Assembly (NCBI GenBank): GCA_009733575.1
Contig: ML769448.1
Coordinates: forward strand, 62,001-126,000
DNA from: Gymnopus androsaceus JB14
Taxonomy: Eukaryota; Basidiomycota; Agaricomycetes; Agaricales; Omphalotaceae
Direction of reading: 5' to 3'
DNA: 64,000 bases
The position numbers were made by a program, and so were the translations under genes. Below, one piece after another: positions 10,660 to 22,290 of this stretch (positions are counted from its first letter, which is position 1; each line of letters opens with the position of its first letter). The notes beneath the pieces are model-generated. The model ran no database searches. It was not told the DNA's origin and saw only the letters and a list, made by a program, of their open reading frames with translations.

Positions 10660-11724
10660 ATGCCCAAAGAACCTCAGCATAAGACCTCTTGTCACCAACT
10701 AGACTCTCCACAAAAAAACCGCCTCATTGGAGCCATTGAAGTGCATCATAATGTTGCCAAAGCATGCCGCAATCAGAATGTGCCACATTCAATGGGTCAC
10801 GATGTTTGGCACAAATACTTGGAGACAAATTCCACATCTAACCATCATTGCTCTGGCCATCCAAGGAAAGCAGACGAGGAAGAGAGGTGTGAAGTTATTC
10901 AAAAAGCAGTGGAACATTGCAGGAAGACTCTGCGTGAAATTGGGAATGAGTTGGAATCACATCTCAGTCAAGACACAGTTCGAGGGATTTTGGCCGATGA
11001 AGGATACCACCAATGCGTTGCAAAGAAGGTGCCCTACCTTTCAAAGCTCATAAAGAAGAAGAGGTTAGCTTGGGCGAAGGAACACAAGGATTTTACGGCG
11101 GAGGATTGGGCAAACATTGCATGGTTGGATGAGGCATACGTGGTTATGGGTGAGAATAAGGGCTGGGTTTGGGCTACAAGGCATGCTGGCGAGGAGCTAT
11201 TGGATGAATGCTGTGTTCCAAAGCTTACACAGTCGCCTGTTTGCTGCATGATCTGGGGTTCTGTCATGAAGGGCGTGAAAGGGCCACTTGTCATTCTGGA
11301 GTATCCTGGCAGGAAAGGTGGCGGTATGACAGCGTCGAGATACCAGGATCAAGTTCTCAAGGGTGCTATGATGGATTACTATGCAGAGATGAAGGAGGAA
11401 CAGCCAAATTTTTGCTTTCAGCAGGATGGAGCACCAGAACATTGCGCAAAGTCAACAGCAAAATGGCTCGAGGATCACAACATCCCTCTTTTCCCACATC
11501 CTCCCTCTTCACCCAATGTCAGCCCCATTGAATCGGTCTGGCTTGTCTTAAAGAAGCATCTTCGAGACTGTGAACACCATCCATCCACATACAACAAACT
11601 CTGTGATGCTATCTTTGAGATTTGGGACAAGATTGACTATGACAAGATAGATGTGTTTATTGACAGAATGCCGGATGTTGTTCAGGCGGTTATTGATGCA
11701 GACGGTGGGCATACACATTACTAG
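10660..11724 (+). CDS. Tc1-type DD34E transposase (354 aa)
   Basis: This single-exon frame encodes a transposase that would cut and paste the surrounding element at TA sites in nuclear DNA. The N-terminal part (about residues 15-110) has the helix-turn-helix character of Tc1 DNA-binding regions (NRLIGAIE, then an LREIGNEL region). The catalytic core shows a first Asp in AWLDEAYV, a second Asp in FQQDGAPEHC, and Glu in NVSPIESVW. Thirty-four residues separate the second and third positions, which is typical of Tc1. The length is normal and there are no internal stops, so the gene may still be active. The ATG at 10660 is the first in frame after the nested MITE. The MITE must have replaced the original promoter or leader, leaving only about 11 bp of the old upstream sequence. 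Confidence 0.88.
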   Translation: MPKEPQHKTSCHQLDSPQKNRLIGAIEVHHNVAKACRNQNVPHSMGHDVWHKYLETNSTSNHHCSGHPRKADEEERCEVIQKAVEHCRKTLREIGNELESHLSQDTVRGILADEGYHQCVAKKVPYLSKLIKKKRLAWAKEHKDFTAEDWANIAWLDEAYVVMGENKGWVWATRHAGEELLDECCVPKLTQSPVCCMIWGSVMKGVKGPLVILEYPGRKGGGMTASRYQDQVLKGAMMDYYAEMKEEQPNFCFQQDGAPEHCAKSTAKWLEDHNIPLFPHPPSSPNVSPIESVWLVLKKHLRDCEHHPSTYNKLCDAIFEIWDKIDYDKIDVFIDRMPDVVQAVIDADGGHTHY

Positions 11725-11840
11725 TATATGTACAAATTTTTTTGTGGCCAGAAAGCCCTAAATGCAATGACTATGCAGCAATTTTAAGATGTGCCATTTT
11801 GGGCGTCAAAAAAAATCCGGTTACTTTTTTGCATGCTGAG

Positions 11841-11935
11841 TATAGTCCTATGTACAAATGATATATTGGGCAAGTGGCTACTGCATGAATACTTGTGGCT
11901 ACTGTGCATACGGTAAAGTGGGTACTGCAAGATGT
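11841..11935 (-). repeat. Copia LTR, second half
   Basis: This continues the LTR begun at 8997: TATAGTCCTATGTACAAATG and onward through GTAAAGTGGGTACTGCAAGA. After about 11935 similarity to other LTR copies stops, so the LTR is truncated. Confidence 0.75.
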
Positions 11936-12288
11936 ACTAGAATACTTTAATGTTATTTTTATTATTTTAGACTGCTCAACCATCAACTCTGATCTTGTAG
12001 CTGTATGTATGTTGAAACCTGCAGTAATTCTGCAGTGATACCGGGACTGTTGCAGGTTCCAACAGGTGTCATTAGACTGCAGTACAAAGGGTATGGTACT
12101 GATGGGTCTGGGTACAGTATGCCTCCAGGATACCCACAGTGATACCTGTGAGCAACACTACCTTTGATACAAAACAACTCTTCTAACAATCCTTTTATAT
12201 CTTGTGATTGCTGGTCACTCCAGATGTTGACTGGGGTGAGAACTTTGAGATCTGTGTTGTCCACCATCCAATGCAACTACCATGACTG
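11936..12288. other. Unassigned stretch between two LTR pieces
   Basis: I see no recognisable gene. It contains CTGCAGTAATTCTGCAG-type short inverted words and one short open frame on the minus strand with no family motif. It may be remnant repeat DNA. Confidence 0.3.
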
Positions 12289-12656
12289 TATTAGAGTTGT
12301 ATTCCTAAATAGGAAGTAGCAGCAGTAAGTCCACACAGGACTTAGTAGTACAATCACACAGATTGATGGGGGGCAATGGTGTTATTACAGGGTATGGTAC
12401 CTAGGCTTGTATACAGTCCTGACTCCTGTGTACAAACAATATATTGGGCAAGTAGCTACTGTGTGAATACTTGTGGCTACTGTGCATATGGTAAAGTGGG
12501 TACTGCAAGACAGTAAGTAGATATGGTGAGAGACTGAGTGGAGTCTGTGAGACAATAGATATGGAGTGCATGGGATGGTGATACAAACAAGTGGAGACTA
12601 TGAGAAAGCATTCCATGTATAGTTCAATAGATATATTTACCTTTAATATTCCAACA
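12289..12656 (-). repeat. Copia LTR (368 bp)
   Basis: Begins TATTAGAGTTGTATTCC and ends ATATTCCAACA, with the same ends as the paired LTRs at 22926 and 28063. Its purine-rich neighbour (CTCCCCTTCAAACC on the plus strand) is the polypurine tract, so this is the 3' LTR of a minus-strand Copia element. The sequence is poorer in CpG than the 22926 copy. Confidence 0.85.
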
Positions 12657-12663
12657 CTCCCCT

Positions 12664-12989
12664 TCAAACCTTTGCAAGTCCCCTAGATGCAGCAAAGTGT
12701 TTGGCTTTCATCAAAGGTAAGGCTTTGGTGAAGATGTCTGCCGTCATATTTTTGGTAGGGCAGTAAGTAAGACAAATTTTACCTTCCTCAATGACATAGT
12801 AGATGAAGTGGTATTGGATATCAATGTGTTTGGTCCTGGCATGAAAACAATCATCCTTCGCCAATGCAATGGCTGACTGATTGTCTGACATGATAGAGAT
12901 TGCATGAGCAATGGGACCAAAGATTTCCAATAAAAGGTTCCTAAGCCAGATTGCTTCCTTTGCCACATGGGTCAAAGCAATATACTCAG
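12664..12989 (-). pseudogene. Copia RNase H 3' end, truncated
   Basis: The minus-strand frame (12975 to 12664) reads AKEAIWLRNLL, SDNQSAIALAKDD, HARTKHIDI and ADIFTKALP. This is the usual end of a Ty1/copia RNase H region. It matches the end of the full copy at 22926-28426 closely. The 5' side breaks at 12989, exactly where another LTR-like sequence starts, so this is only the tail of an element. Confidence 0.85.
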
Positions 12990-14293
12990 TGTGGGAGTGT
13001 GGGTTGCCTCGCTGGTAGCCAGCCTCCCTTTATAGTTATTTAATTGAGCTATTGTCATTCTTTTATTTATCATGATTATTCTATGCTACTTGAAAACCCT
13101 TCATAAATCCAATTTTGCATTCGTACTTACCAAATTTGGCCATTGTGAGCAATTGCTCATACTTTTTGAGTTTACCTCACTATTTATAATTGTTCTGGAA
13201 TATTACATAATTCTTCCTTCCTTCCTCTCAACCACCACCATCTCCTGCTCTTTGACTTTCTCTTCAACTTACATCCACTGTACCCTTCCTTGTTCAACAA
13301 CGTAATCAACGGCAGTGCTCAATGCAGCAGTTGATCTGTTTATTTCAAATTTCCGGTACCATTCCAATTCTCAACATTTTGACAACAATGTACTACGCTA
13401 ATCATCTGACATCGACACCTTTCCAACAATGCATTGGCACCAGAACTGCTGCAGGATGGCTTGGGTAGAATTATTGGACAAACAGTATGTTACTACACTA
13501 TCCTTCAATTTCTATTTTTTCTCTCTCTTTCAATTGGTCACTATTTCCCCTCTCCATTGCAATGCCTACCAACTGCCAAGGCTGTTGAGTACCTTCCTCA
13601 GAATGCACCTGTATCATGATGTTGGGCCTGCCAAGCCACCCAACTGTCCTTGCTGATGGTCATAGGCAAGCAATACAGTTTACCCGTATTGTGCATATCC
13701 TGGGTTGCAACTCTGACAAGCTGGACATGTTGGGAAGCTTAGCAGTATTTCACTTTCAACTGGATACTCTTCTAATAGTATATCCAGTATTTCATACATT
13801 TCCAATTACTTGTACGATGTCAGGCAATGCCGGAGAATGTGTGGCTGCCTGAGTTGGTATTTAAGATGTACTTCTTATCCAAATAAACCCCCCGTTCTTT
13901 TGTGCAAAAACCTCTAGTACTTACTGTGAACTCAAAACCATCATGTGGATGATTTGTGCAACAAGCTAAGTGATTCACTATAATAAACTAAACATTCTAC
14001 TTTCCTAGGCTATCCTCCATTCTGTATATGGACAGCTGATACTTCTCCCACAAACCAATACCTGGACCCAACTGAAACCAACACTGGTCCTTGCTTGGAC
14101 CATCCTTTCCTTCTTTAGTGGAGCCCATCATGAGGGTTTCAGTTTTCCATGGTCCTTTAGCTAATAAGCTAAGTATCCCCCTTTCTATACCAAGCTTTCT
14201 TACTACACCCTTTTAGCTGCAACTCAAGCTGCTCTATAGATTACAACCATATCAACAACCCCTCCATCCCGAAATCCTCCCACTGTTAATGCC
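12990..14293 (+). mobile_element. Probable Gypsy-type LTR and leader
   Basis: The block starts TGTGGGAGTGTGGGTTGCC, directly abutting the broken Copia RNase H. It runs without a credible gene up to the start of a Gypsy-like gag at 14294. Its position and TG-start suggest a 5' LTR plus leader. I cannot fix the LTR 3' boundary because no second copy is present in the window. Confidence 0.45.
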
Positions 14294-14714
14294 ATGTACA
14301 ACCTTCAGGTTCCCATGCCAATTCCTTGTACAACAAAAACTCAGTTTTTCAATGGTCAATACATTGAGGATTTCCTCAATCAGATTGTCCTCCATGCCAG
14401 TCAGGCTGGTGAAACAGACCTTGACAAGATGGTCAAGTATCTCATGGACTATTCCTCCAACCAAGTCAAAGACATCATCATTTACATGGACGAGTTTGAT
14501 CTCGACAAGTTGGCAACTCTCAAGTGGAAGTCTGCCAAGGACTCTTGTATAGTCTGGCTCTACAGATAAGCCTAAGGAGTACTCTGAGGAAGAGTTGAAG
14601 GACTTTTGCAAGCAACAATCCACTAAGCCTAATTTCATTAAACAATCTGAAGTTGAGAGATACTTACAAGATTTTATAGCCATTGCTTTGTCACTCAAGA
14701 AACATGGAACCATT
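14294..14714 (+). pseudogene. Gypsy-like gag, N-terminal part
   Basis: The frame reads VPMPIPCTTKTQFFNG, then YIEDFLNQI and DKMVKYLMDYSSNQVKD. This pattern (proline-rich start, xxFxG, EFL) begins many basidiomycete Gypsy-type gag proteins, recognised from general family knowledge. A stop follows at 14569 and further stops lie downstream. The gene is interrupted at 14715 by a Copia LTR. Its continuation seems to resume at 20458. Confidence 0.55.
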
Positions 14715-15076
14715 TGTTGGAATATCAAAGGTAAATATATCTTATTGAACTATACATGGAATGCTTTCTCATAGTATCCACTTGTTTGTATCACCATCCC
14801 ATGCACTCCACTGTTATTGTCTTGCAGACTCCACTCAGTCTCTTGCTGTATCCACTTGCTCTCTCGTAGTACCCACTTCACCATATGGACAGTAGCCACA
14901 CATATTCACGCAGTAGCCACCTGCCCAATATATCATTTGTACTTAGGACTGTATATAAGCTTAGGTACCATACCCTGTAATACCACCATTGTCCCCCATC
15001 AATCTGTGTGATTGTACTACTAAGTCCTGTGTGGACTTATTGCTGCTACTTCCTGTTTAGGAACATAACTCTAATA
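14715..15076 (+). repeat. 5' LTR of Copia copy A
   Basis: 362 bp, starting TGTTGGAATATC and ending CTCTAATA, followed by GGTTATGGGCCCCGG, the same LTR/primer-site junction as in copy B (inverse strand at 28048-28062). No matching 3' LTR exists on the right side, because the element is truncated at 20457. Confidence 0.85.
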
Positions 15077-15125
15077 GGTTATGGGCCCCGGCCTTAACCA
15101 TTGATGCATCATATTGCCATAACCC

Positions 15126-18100
15126 TTGTTCATGCCACCCAAGCCTAATCCACCACCTCTACACACTCGACAGGAGATAAAGGCATTGGAACAAGCACCA
15201 CCACTAGTAACTCGACAATGTTCCATAGCATTGGAACAAGCCAGCTCATCCAGTAGCAAAGCTGTAACGCCACAGCAGAGACCAGCACTACTACCTCCTA
15301 CAGACAACACAGTTCCTTGTAAAGAACACCCACACATCTTTGACATTGACGAATTAATTGACAGGTATAAACACCAAACCACTGGAAGGTGGAGCCAGTG
15401 CAAAAAACAACATTGCCTAAACCGATACGATGTACCTTGGACAGGTAAATTAGCAAATTTTGCGAGACCCATCGCGGAAGAACAGGAGGAAATTATCAGA
15501 ACTCATTTACAACACATCACCGACAACAAAGAGGATACTGAAGCACCTGCTGCTCAGCCTATTGCATCATCCTCACAACAGCATACTCCCGCTCCATCGC
15601 AATCACCTGCACCAAAACGCGAACCTTCTCCACCTACACCTCTACAACCATCTCCACAGGGCACCGCACCCCAATTTCCATATTCAAATACAGAACCACC
15701 TTCTCCACACAGATCCCCATTGCCATCAGATCCTGGATCACCAGGCACTTTAATTGCTGATTCCGACAACAACAACAAAATGTCTAAAGCACTAAAAGCC
15801 TTTGATAAGGTTACAACCTTAAAGTCGGACAGATCAAACTGGGACACATGGAAAACTTGAGTGGAATTTGCAGCCAGATCCATCAGCTACCAACATTATT
15901 TGGAATGGAATCCGCAACCTGATCTTGCTCAAGGATCAGATGATGAGCACAGGGGAAAGGATAGTGATTTGCTTAATGCAATCATTGGCAGGTTATTGGA
16001 TGGAATATTCCAAAGGTGTAGGCATTACAACAACACAAAGCAGTTGTGGGCAAATTTACTCCAGGACTATGATTCTAAAAACACTCTTACTGAATCATTT
16101 TTACAAAGACAACTCCACACTATGCGATGCACAGACCCAGCCAAGGTCAATAAACATTTGGACAACATGATTAGCATCCGCGACAACCTCATGACAAGGG
16201 GAATCAATATCAACAACAATATATTTGTCAACACTCTTATGTCCTCTGTCCCTGACACCTTCAAAGCCACGATAAATGCATTGGCTGTTTTCTCCACCAA
16301 AACAGACAAGAAGCTCAGTCCTGCAGAGCTCATCTCTACCATTTGTGCTGAATCAATGGTACACCAAATGCGATATAATCACAAGAAGGAATTGGCAAAC
16401 TATGCTGGTAACAGGGGAAGAGGAAGTTTCCAAGGTCTTGGAAATTCCTTTAAGGGAAATTCCCGAGGCAGAGGCAAAGGCCAAGGAGGGGCAATGAGTT
16501 GCCAAGACTCCATCTGCTACAACTGCGGAGGTAAAGGACATTTCGGAAATCAATGTCCATTGGAGAAGCGCAGCCAGGCCAATGAGGCCAAGGAAACGAA
16601 ACCTCCCAAGAAGCAAAAGAAGAAGAAATCAGATGGAAACTGGAGATAGGCCAAAGAACAATGAAGTGGCATCCTCATCCATGATTGAGGAAGTACCCAA
16701 GTCATTATGGGCAGCAGTCAAAATTCCCACTAAGCATGGGAATCTTGTTTTCAATTTTTCCAAAAGAGCTGATAAATTTGAATGAGCTCTTTCATTGCTG
16801 AGTGATCAAAGCTGCATAGTGCAGAACATCAAACCCAAAACTCCACCATCTCTTACTCTTAACAAAGAAGAAGAGGAAGAAGTATGCATTGATGTTAACC
16901 TCTTTCCTTCCTCCAAATTCGAATACGATGCTGAAGAAGGAGTTGGAAAAGTTGATCACATTTATACTGCAGCCCACAGTTATGGAGCAATTCTTTTTGA
17001 CTCCAGATGCTCTACCCGCATGATGCCACTCACTAACAAACTCAGGAATCAACGGGAGATTCCAACATGAGTCATTCAGGCTGCTAACACAGAAACATTC
17101 ACGGCAAACATCTCCGGCACACTCCATCTTGATCTCACCACATATGGACAACAGGTCCAAATGCTAAAGCTCCATCACACTCTTCTATGTCCAGACACTC
17201 CCAACACACTCGTATCACTGGGAAAACTCAACAATGATGGTTACACCATCCACACTGCTAATGGTGAAATGACAATCAGAGATTGCCAGGGGAAACTTGT
17301 GGGAGTTATCCCAAAGACTAACAGACTACACAAGATCCCATCAAGGGAACATGCTTATTTGACTAAGATTGGCAGATTGGTATCTCTTTACGAGGCACAC
17401 TGCATCTTAGGTCACCTCAATTATGCTTACGTGAAGCATATATTTTGAGACAACCAGGTTCATGGAATTGGATTGGATCTGAAACAAATGGACAAACCGG
17501 AATGCCATGCTTGTATGCTTGGGAAAGCACCCAGGTATCCTATCGCTCAGTTGGGATCAACCCCCCCCCGTGCCAAGAATTTTGGAGATACTATCCACAT
17601 GGACATGTGGGGACCAGCCCAAGTCAGGATGGTAAACCATTGCATTTACACACTGACTCTAGTTGACAAAGCAACTGATTGGTTGGAGGAACCCCAAATG
17701 AAGTTGAAGGACGAGTCATTTGCACAGTATGTCGTTCTCCAAACAGGTCTCCAGACACAGTACAGCACAACTGTCAAATTTCTCCACTCTGATCAAGGGG
17801 GAGAATGTCTCAGTAATGAATTCATGGCATATCTGGAATGTATTGGGACATGATGACATCTCACAGTACACAACACCCCGGAACACAATGGTATAGCGGA
17901 ACACGCACATTGAACATTGCTGAATGCAGTTTGAAGTCTTTTGATCTCATCAGGACTCCTGAAATGGCTTTGGGGATTCATGATGAAATATGCGGTATAT
18001 GTTTGGAACAGGACACCAAAGAAAGCCATTGGAATGGCTACTCCATACAAAAAACAGTTTGGTATTAAACCAGACATTACTAATCTTCACATCTTCAGCA

Positions 18101-20457
18101 GTATTGTTTATGTTAAATGAGAAAAGGAACCTGGAAAATTGGAACCACAGGCCCAGGAAGGACACTGGATAGGACTCAAACCCAAATTGAATGGTCACTA
18201 CATCTACTGGCCAACATGTCATACTCTCACAATGGAGAGGAATGTAGTTTTCTCTGACAGGCAGATCTAACCCATTGAAGGGGAGGATGGAAATTTGGGA
18301 AATTTAGAAACATCAGTCACTGAGTTGGAACAGCCTGTCATACCAGTTCCAGAAGAAATCTCCGAACCAATTGCACCAGATGAAGTATCTGCCCACCAAG
18401 AAGATCAGGGATGTCATTGAAGGACTTGGAGAAGGAAGTGATGAGTTGCAACATCTCACTGCATCTCTAGGTCAGGTAACATCAGAAATCAAATCTGATC
18501 CTCTATCTGTTGCAGAAGCTATGCGATGACCTGACAGTTCTAAATGCTACAATGCCATGAAGGATGAAATCTCCAGACTCCAGGAGCATGGAACCTATAC
18601 AATTGTTACCCCACCTCCAGATGCAAATATTCTCACATCCAAATGGGTCTACCAGACCAAGAAGGATGAACAAGGTCGCATTACAGGACACCAAGCTTGT
18701 CTTGTTGTATGTGGATTTAATCAAATCCCAGATGTTGACTACTTCCCAGATGAAACCTTTGCATCTATTGTGAAACTTGCATCAGCCTGTGCTATACTCA
18801 GCATTGGAGCTGAGAAGAGCATGATTATTCATCAAATGGACGTGAAATCAGCTTACCTTTACAGAAAATTGTATGACAATGAGTGCATTTTTATGAAGGC
18901 ACCTCCAGGCATTGATATAGGGGTAAAACCAGGTCAAACTTTATGGCTTAAACTCGCACTTTATGGACTTTAACAAGCCGGTCAACCAGTGTTCTACCAA
19001 AGGCCTAAGCCTTAAGTACATAGGCCTTAAGTTAAGGCCTTATGTTAAGGCTTCAGGATTTTCCTCGGATCCCTTAAGGCCTTAACAAAGGCTTAAGTGG
19101 CTGTGTCCCAAGCCAAAAGGGAAATATGTAGGAATATTCAATAAAGTCTCATTTTTCTACCTTTTACTTGATATTTCCATAATCAATCAATAATCCAGAA
19201 GGATACTTAGTTGATGAAGTGCAGAGTTTATGGAGACACTGGTGTTGCACTGGGCTGTTGAAGGTGCTAACAAGATTGGCAATAATGAAGAATAAATTAT
19301 AAATTATAATGTAGAAGTATTTTGTATAACACAAAATTTCATTACTTTCCTGTGGCACTGGCCTGACATGGTCAGTTTAAAAATAATAAAAAATGAATTA
19401 TCAACCTAAGGCTTAATTAAGGCCTTAAATTAAGGCCTTAAATGGGCTTAAGCCCTAAAGATTTTGAGATTGTTATTTAAGGGCTTATGGTAGAACACTG
19501 CGGTCAACAATGGTACATGTGATTCAGGGAAATCATGACCCAACTGAGGTTTAAACAGTCTGATTTTGATCACGCTGTTTTCTATTTCACTAATCCCTTC
19601 ACCATAATTTTCATACATGTTGATGACATGACATTGGTTACCAAAACCTAGCCATCATGGAGAAATTAAAGAAAGATATTGGGGCTATAATTGAAGTTGA
19701 TTCCAGAGAAATCCATTGGCTACTTGGGATTGAGATCTGAAGATCTCTCCATAACAGGACAATTCACTTATCCCAGCAGTCATACATTGACGCCATACTC
19801 TCTTGCTATGGATTCTCAGATATAAAACCACTCTCTATTCCCTTCGATCCCCACATCCACCTCACCAAAGACCAATCACCCAAAACGGTTGAGAATATGG
19901 CTTTTATGCACAACAAACCCTACAGAGAGACCCTTGGTGCTCTCCAGTACTTATCCATCCCTACTAGACCTGACATCACGTATGCAGTCTCTATCCTTGC
20001 TTGCTTTTCACAAAACCCAAGCATCACTCATTGGAATGGTGTATGCCGTGTCTACACTTATCTCAAATACACACAAGACTTTTGGCTCAGTATGAGCAAC
20101 CAGGAGACAGTCCAAGGCTACACAGATGTGGATGGTATGTCCCAAGAGGACCGACATGCTATTTCCAGGTACATTTTTATGTTGAACGGTGGAGCAGTAT
20201 CTTGGTTGTTGAAACAACAGGATACCATTTCTTTATCCACCACAGAAGCCGAGTATATCGCTTTGACCCATGCAGCAAAGGAAGCAATCTGGCTTAGGAA
20301 TCTTTTATCAGAAATCTTTGGTCCCATTACTCATGCGGTCTCTATTATGTCAGACAATCAGTCCACTATTGCATTGGCAAAGGATGATCGTTTTCATGCC
20401 AGGATCAAACACATCAATATCTGATACCACTTCATCCGCTATGTCATTGAGGAAGGT
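15126..20457 (+). pseudogene. Copia copy A gag-pol, decayed and 3'-truncated
   Basis: This is an ancient Ty1/copia polyprotein. In order one sees a proline-rich gag start, a zinc knuckle CYNCGGKGHFGNQC near 16516, a protease remnant (ILFDSRCST near 16990), and the integrase HHCC and core regions (ILGHLNYAY, HSDQGGE, PEHNG). Reverse transcriptase follows (FNQIPDVDYF, then FIHVDDM near 19612), and then RNase H (TEAEYIALTHAAKEA). The frame is broken by many stops (for example TGA at 15858, 17068, 17446 and 18537) and by indels such as a 2-nt loss near 16645. All four listed stops correspond to CGA in copy B, a sign of CpG deamination. A hAT MITE at 18987 interrupts the gene. It ends abruptly at GAGGAAGGT (20457), without 3' LTR. 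Confidence 0.85.
18987..19500. mobile_element. 514-bp hAT-type MITE with 8-bp TSD
   Basis: The perfect 13-bp TIR CAGTGTTCTACCA is found inverted at the other end. The target CGGTCAAC is duplicated exactly at 18979-18986 and 19501-19508. The subterminal regions are packed with TTAAGGCCTTAA words in both directions. It has no transposase. It lies within the reverse transcriptase of Copia copy A; copy B has no insertion at the same codon. Confidence 0.92.
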
Positions 20458-21041
20458 TTTTTGAGCTCCACACCCAAGACAAAGTGCACTCAAGATGATC
20501 CTCCAAGCATTGCAGAATCCCTCAAGATCTTAAAAACATGGTTTGACCAGAAGTCCCCTATTTATGACAAATGGAATATGGATAAGAAAGATCAAGCTAA
20601 GTCTACTTTTGATGACCTTGGAAACCAAGTCACTGTTACCATTCCCCAGCAGGTCAACATCCTTGATGAAGCGGTTGGGTATAAAGCCCCAGGTATATTG
20701 CTCCCGCCACCTAAACAGGCTCCTGCTTTGCACATCAATGAGCTTACAAAGAAGTTAGAAGCTCTTACACTTGCCATCAACATGATTCAGGAATGCAAAA
20801 CTTGGGCGGAAACAGATGGAATAGCCAACAAGGGCCAAAGCATTGTTTTATTTGTGGTAATCCTTGTGGTCAGGATGGTGTTCATCCTACTGGCCCAAGG
20901 TTTTGTCCTGAAACAAATGGTTTAATTGCTGACCAACTCATTACTTTTGATGTGCAGAGATCACATTATATACAAATGGATGGTACTAACCTTCCCCGAG
21001 TTCCCAATGGGTGGTCTGGTGGGGTAGCCACCTACCTTTGA
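20458..21041 (+). pseudogene. Gypsy-like gag, C-terminal part
   Basis: The frame from 20461 gives a helical gag-like stretch (ELTKKLEALTLAINMI). The next frame from about 20793 gives CFICGNPCGQDGVHP…FCPET followed by LPRVPNGWSGGVA. The order Cys-rich knuckle, then PRVPxG, then GGVA resembles the end of Agaricomycete Gypsy gag proteins. The change of frame near 20800 and the missing middle part show it is broken. It probably belongs to the same gag as 14294-14714, separated by Copia copy A and a deletion. Confidence 0.5.
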
Positions 21042-21821
21042 CATCTTTGTTTGGCAGCTGGTTCAGCAGCACCTCTCACATCATTTGGTCACAATGTGTT
21101 CAACTAACTTGGTTGGGTTGATGTATGACAATTCAGAGGTATTGTCTGGTAACAGATTCAGTCTTGATTCCATCAACCAATGCTGTAAAGCCTTTTTTAA
21201 AAAAACACTGATAAGACTTTGTAGAGCTTTTGTAAAGAGCTACAATAACTTCTAGAGCCCCGGGAATATGGCCGGGCAGCTGCTAAAATCCGGCCTGGCA
21301 CCTCCAGCACCCTCCCAAAATGGCACAGTACCATCAAATACTGCTTATCCATGAGTTTTTAAAAAGATTGTGATAAGGTGATACACCTAGCCCAATGCCC
21401 GCCCATTGGCGCCTATAGCATGGTGCACTCACCGGCACTTATTTCCCACCCTCCGGCGCTTATTTTGGAAAAATGTTGGTAATTAGGTTTGATAAATACT
21501 GAAAAAATCATAAAAAATACTGAAAATATTCAGGCAGCGGGAATACATCCTGTACCGACTTTAATTTTTGTCACATGATTTAGGACTTGATTTTATCACC
21601 CACAGGGGCTTATTTTGTAGAAAAATTGAAAATTAGGCCTCATAAATCCCGGAAAAATCCTGGAAAATTTGTAAAAATATGGAAAATATTCAGAGATGTA
21701 TCACAATCACATGACCCTGGATCTTTTGCAAAATAAACCCAATAATGGATAATAATCACAAAAAATCAGAAATTTCTCATAAAACAGCAGCAGGAGTGGG
21801 GATATACACCATACCATATAC
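21042..21821. other. AT-rich repeat-like stretch
   Basis: No gene is seen. Two diverged direct copies of a roughly 90-bp segment begin near 21454 and 21604 (GCTTATTTTG…GAAAATATTCAG), a period of about 150 bp. The first 150 bases may be remnant Gypsy sequence. Confidence 0.4.
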
Positions 21822-22290
21822 ATATAAATATGATTAGAGTGGCACTGTAAAATGTGGTCATAGTGGCACTGTATGACTCTGGCTAAAGTGGCACCAGTAT
21901 GACTACAGTGGCACTATAAAATATGGTCATAGTGGCACTGTATGACTATGGCTAGAGTGGCACTGTATTTACAGTGGCACTATAAAATATGATCAATAGT
22001 GGCACTATATTTACAGTGGCACCAGTATGATTACAGTGGCACTGTAAAATATGGTCATGGAGGGACTGTATGGATACGGTTAGGGTGGAACTATATTTAC
22101 AGTGGCACCATATAAGTATGGCTACAGTGGCACCAGACACAGTTACAATGGCACCATATTTACAGTGGCACTGTATAAATATTCTTCAGTAGCACCGTAT
22201 GAGTATTGTTATGGTACCACCATATAAATATGGTTACAGTGGCACTAGATAAATTCGGTTAAAACACCACCATATAAATTATAAATGCAG
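21822..22290 (+). repeat. Minisatellite-like array of TACAGTGGCAC units
   Basis: The word AGTGGCAC (often TACAGTGGCACTGTA) recurs every 20-35 bp, separated by variants of TATGGTCATAG or TATGGCTAGAG. The units decay towards the right end. The same array occurs in reverse orientation at 29102-29335. Confidence 0.8.

Larger units (their letters stand above)
9927..11840 (+). mobile_element. Tc1/mariner element, 1.9 kb, with intact transposase
   Basis: Terminal inverted repeats of about 30 bp read CTCAGCATGTGAAAAAGTAA on the left and CTCAGCATGCAAAAAAGTAA on the right (inverse). TA dinucleotides flank them at 9925-9926 and 11841-11842. The element encodes a DD34E transposase. It is longer than usual because a 662-bp pogo-like MITE lies between the left TIR and the gene; without it and its TA duplication the element would be about 1.25 kb, a normal Tc1 size. 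It sits inside a Copia LTR. Confidence 0.85.

Noticed and set aside
21822..22290. CRISPR-like array
   Set aside because: Eukaryotic context, irregular spacing, units of variable length and no unique spacers; it behaves as a decayed minisatellite.
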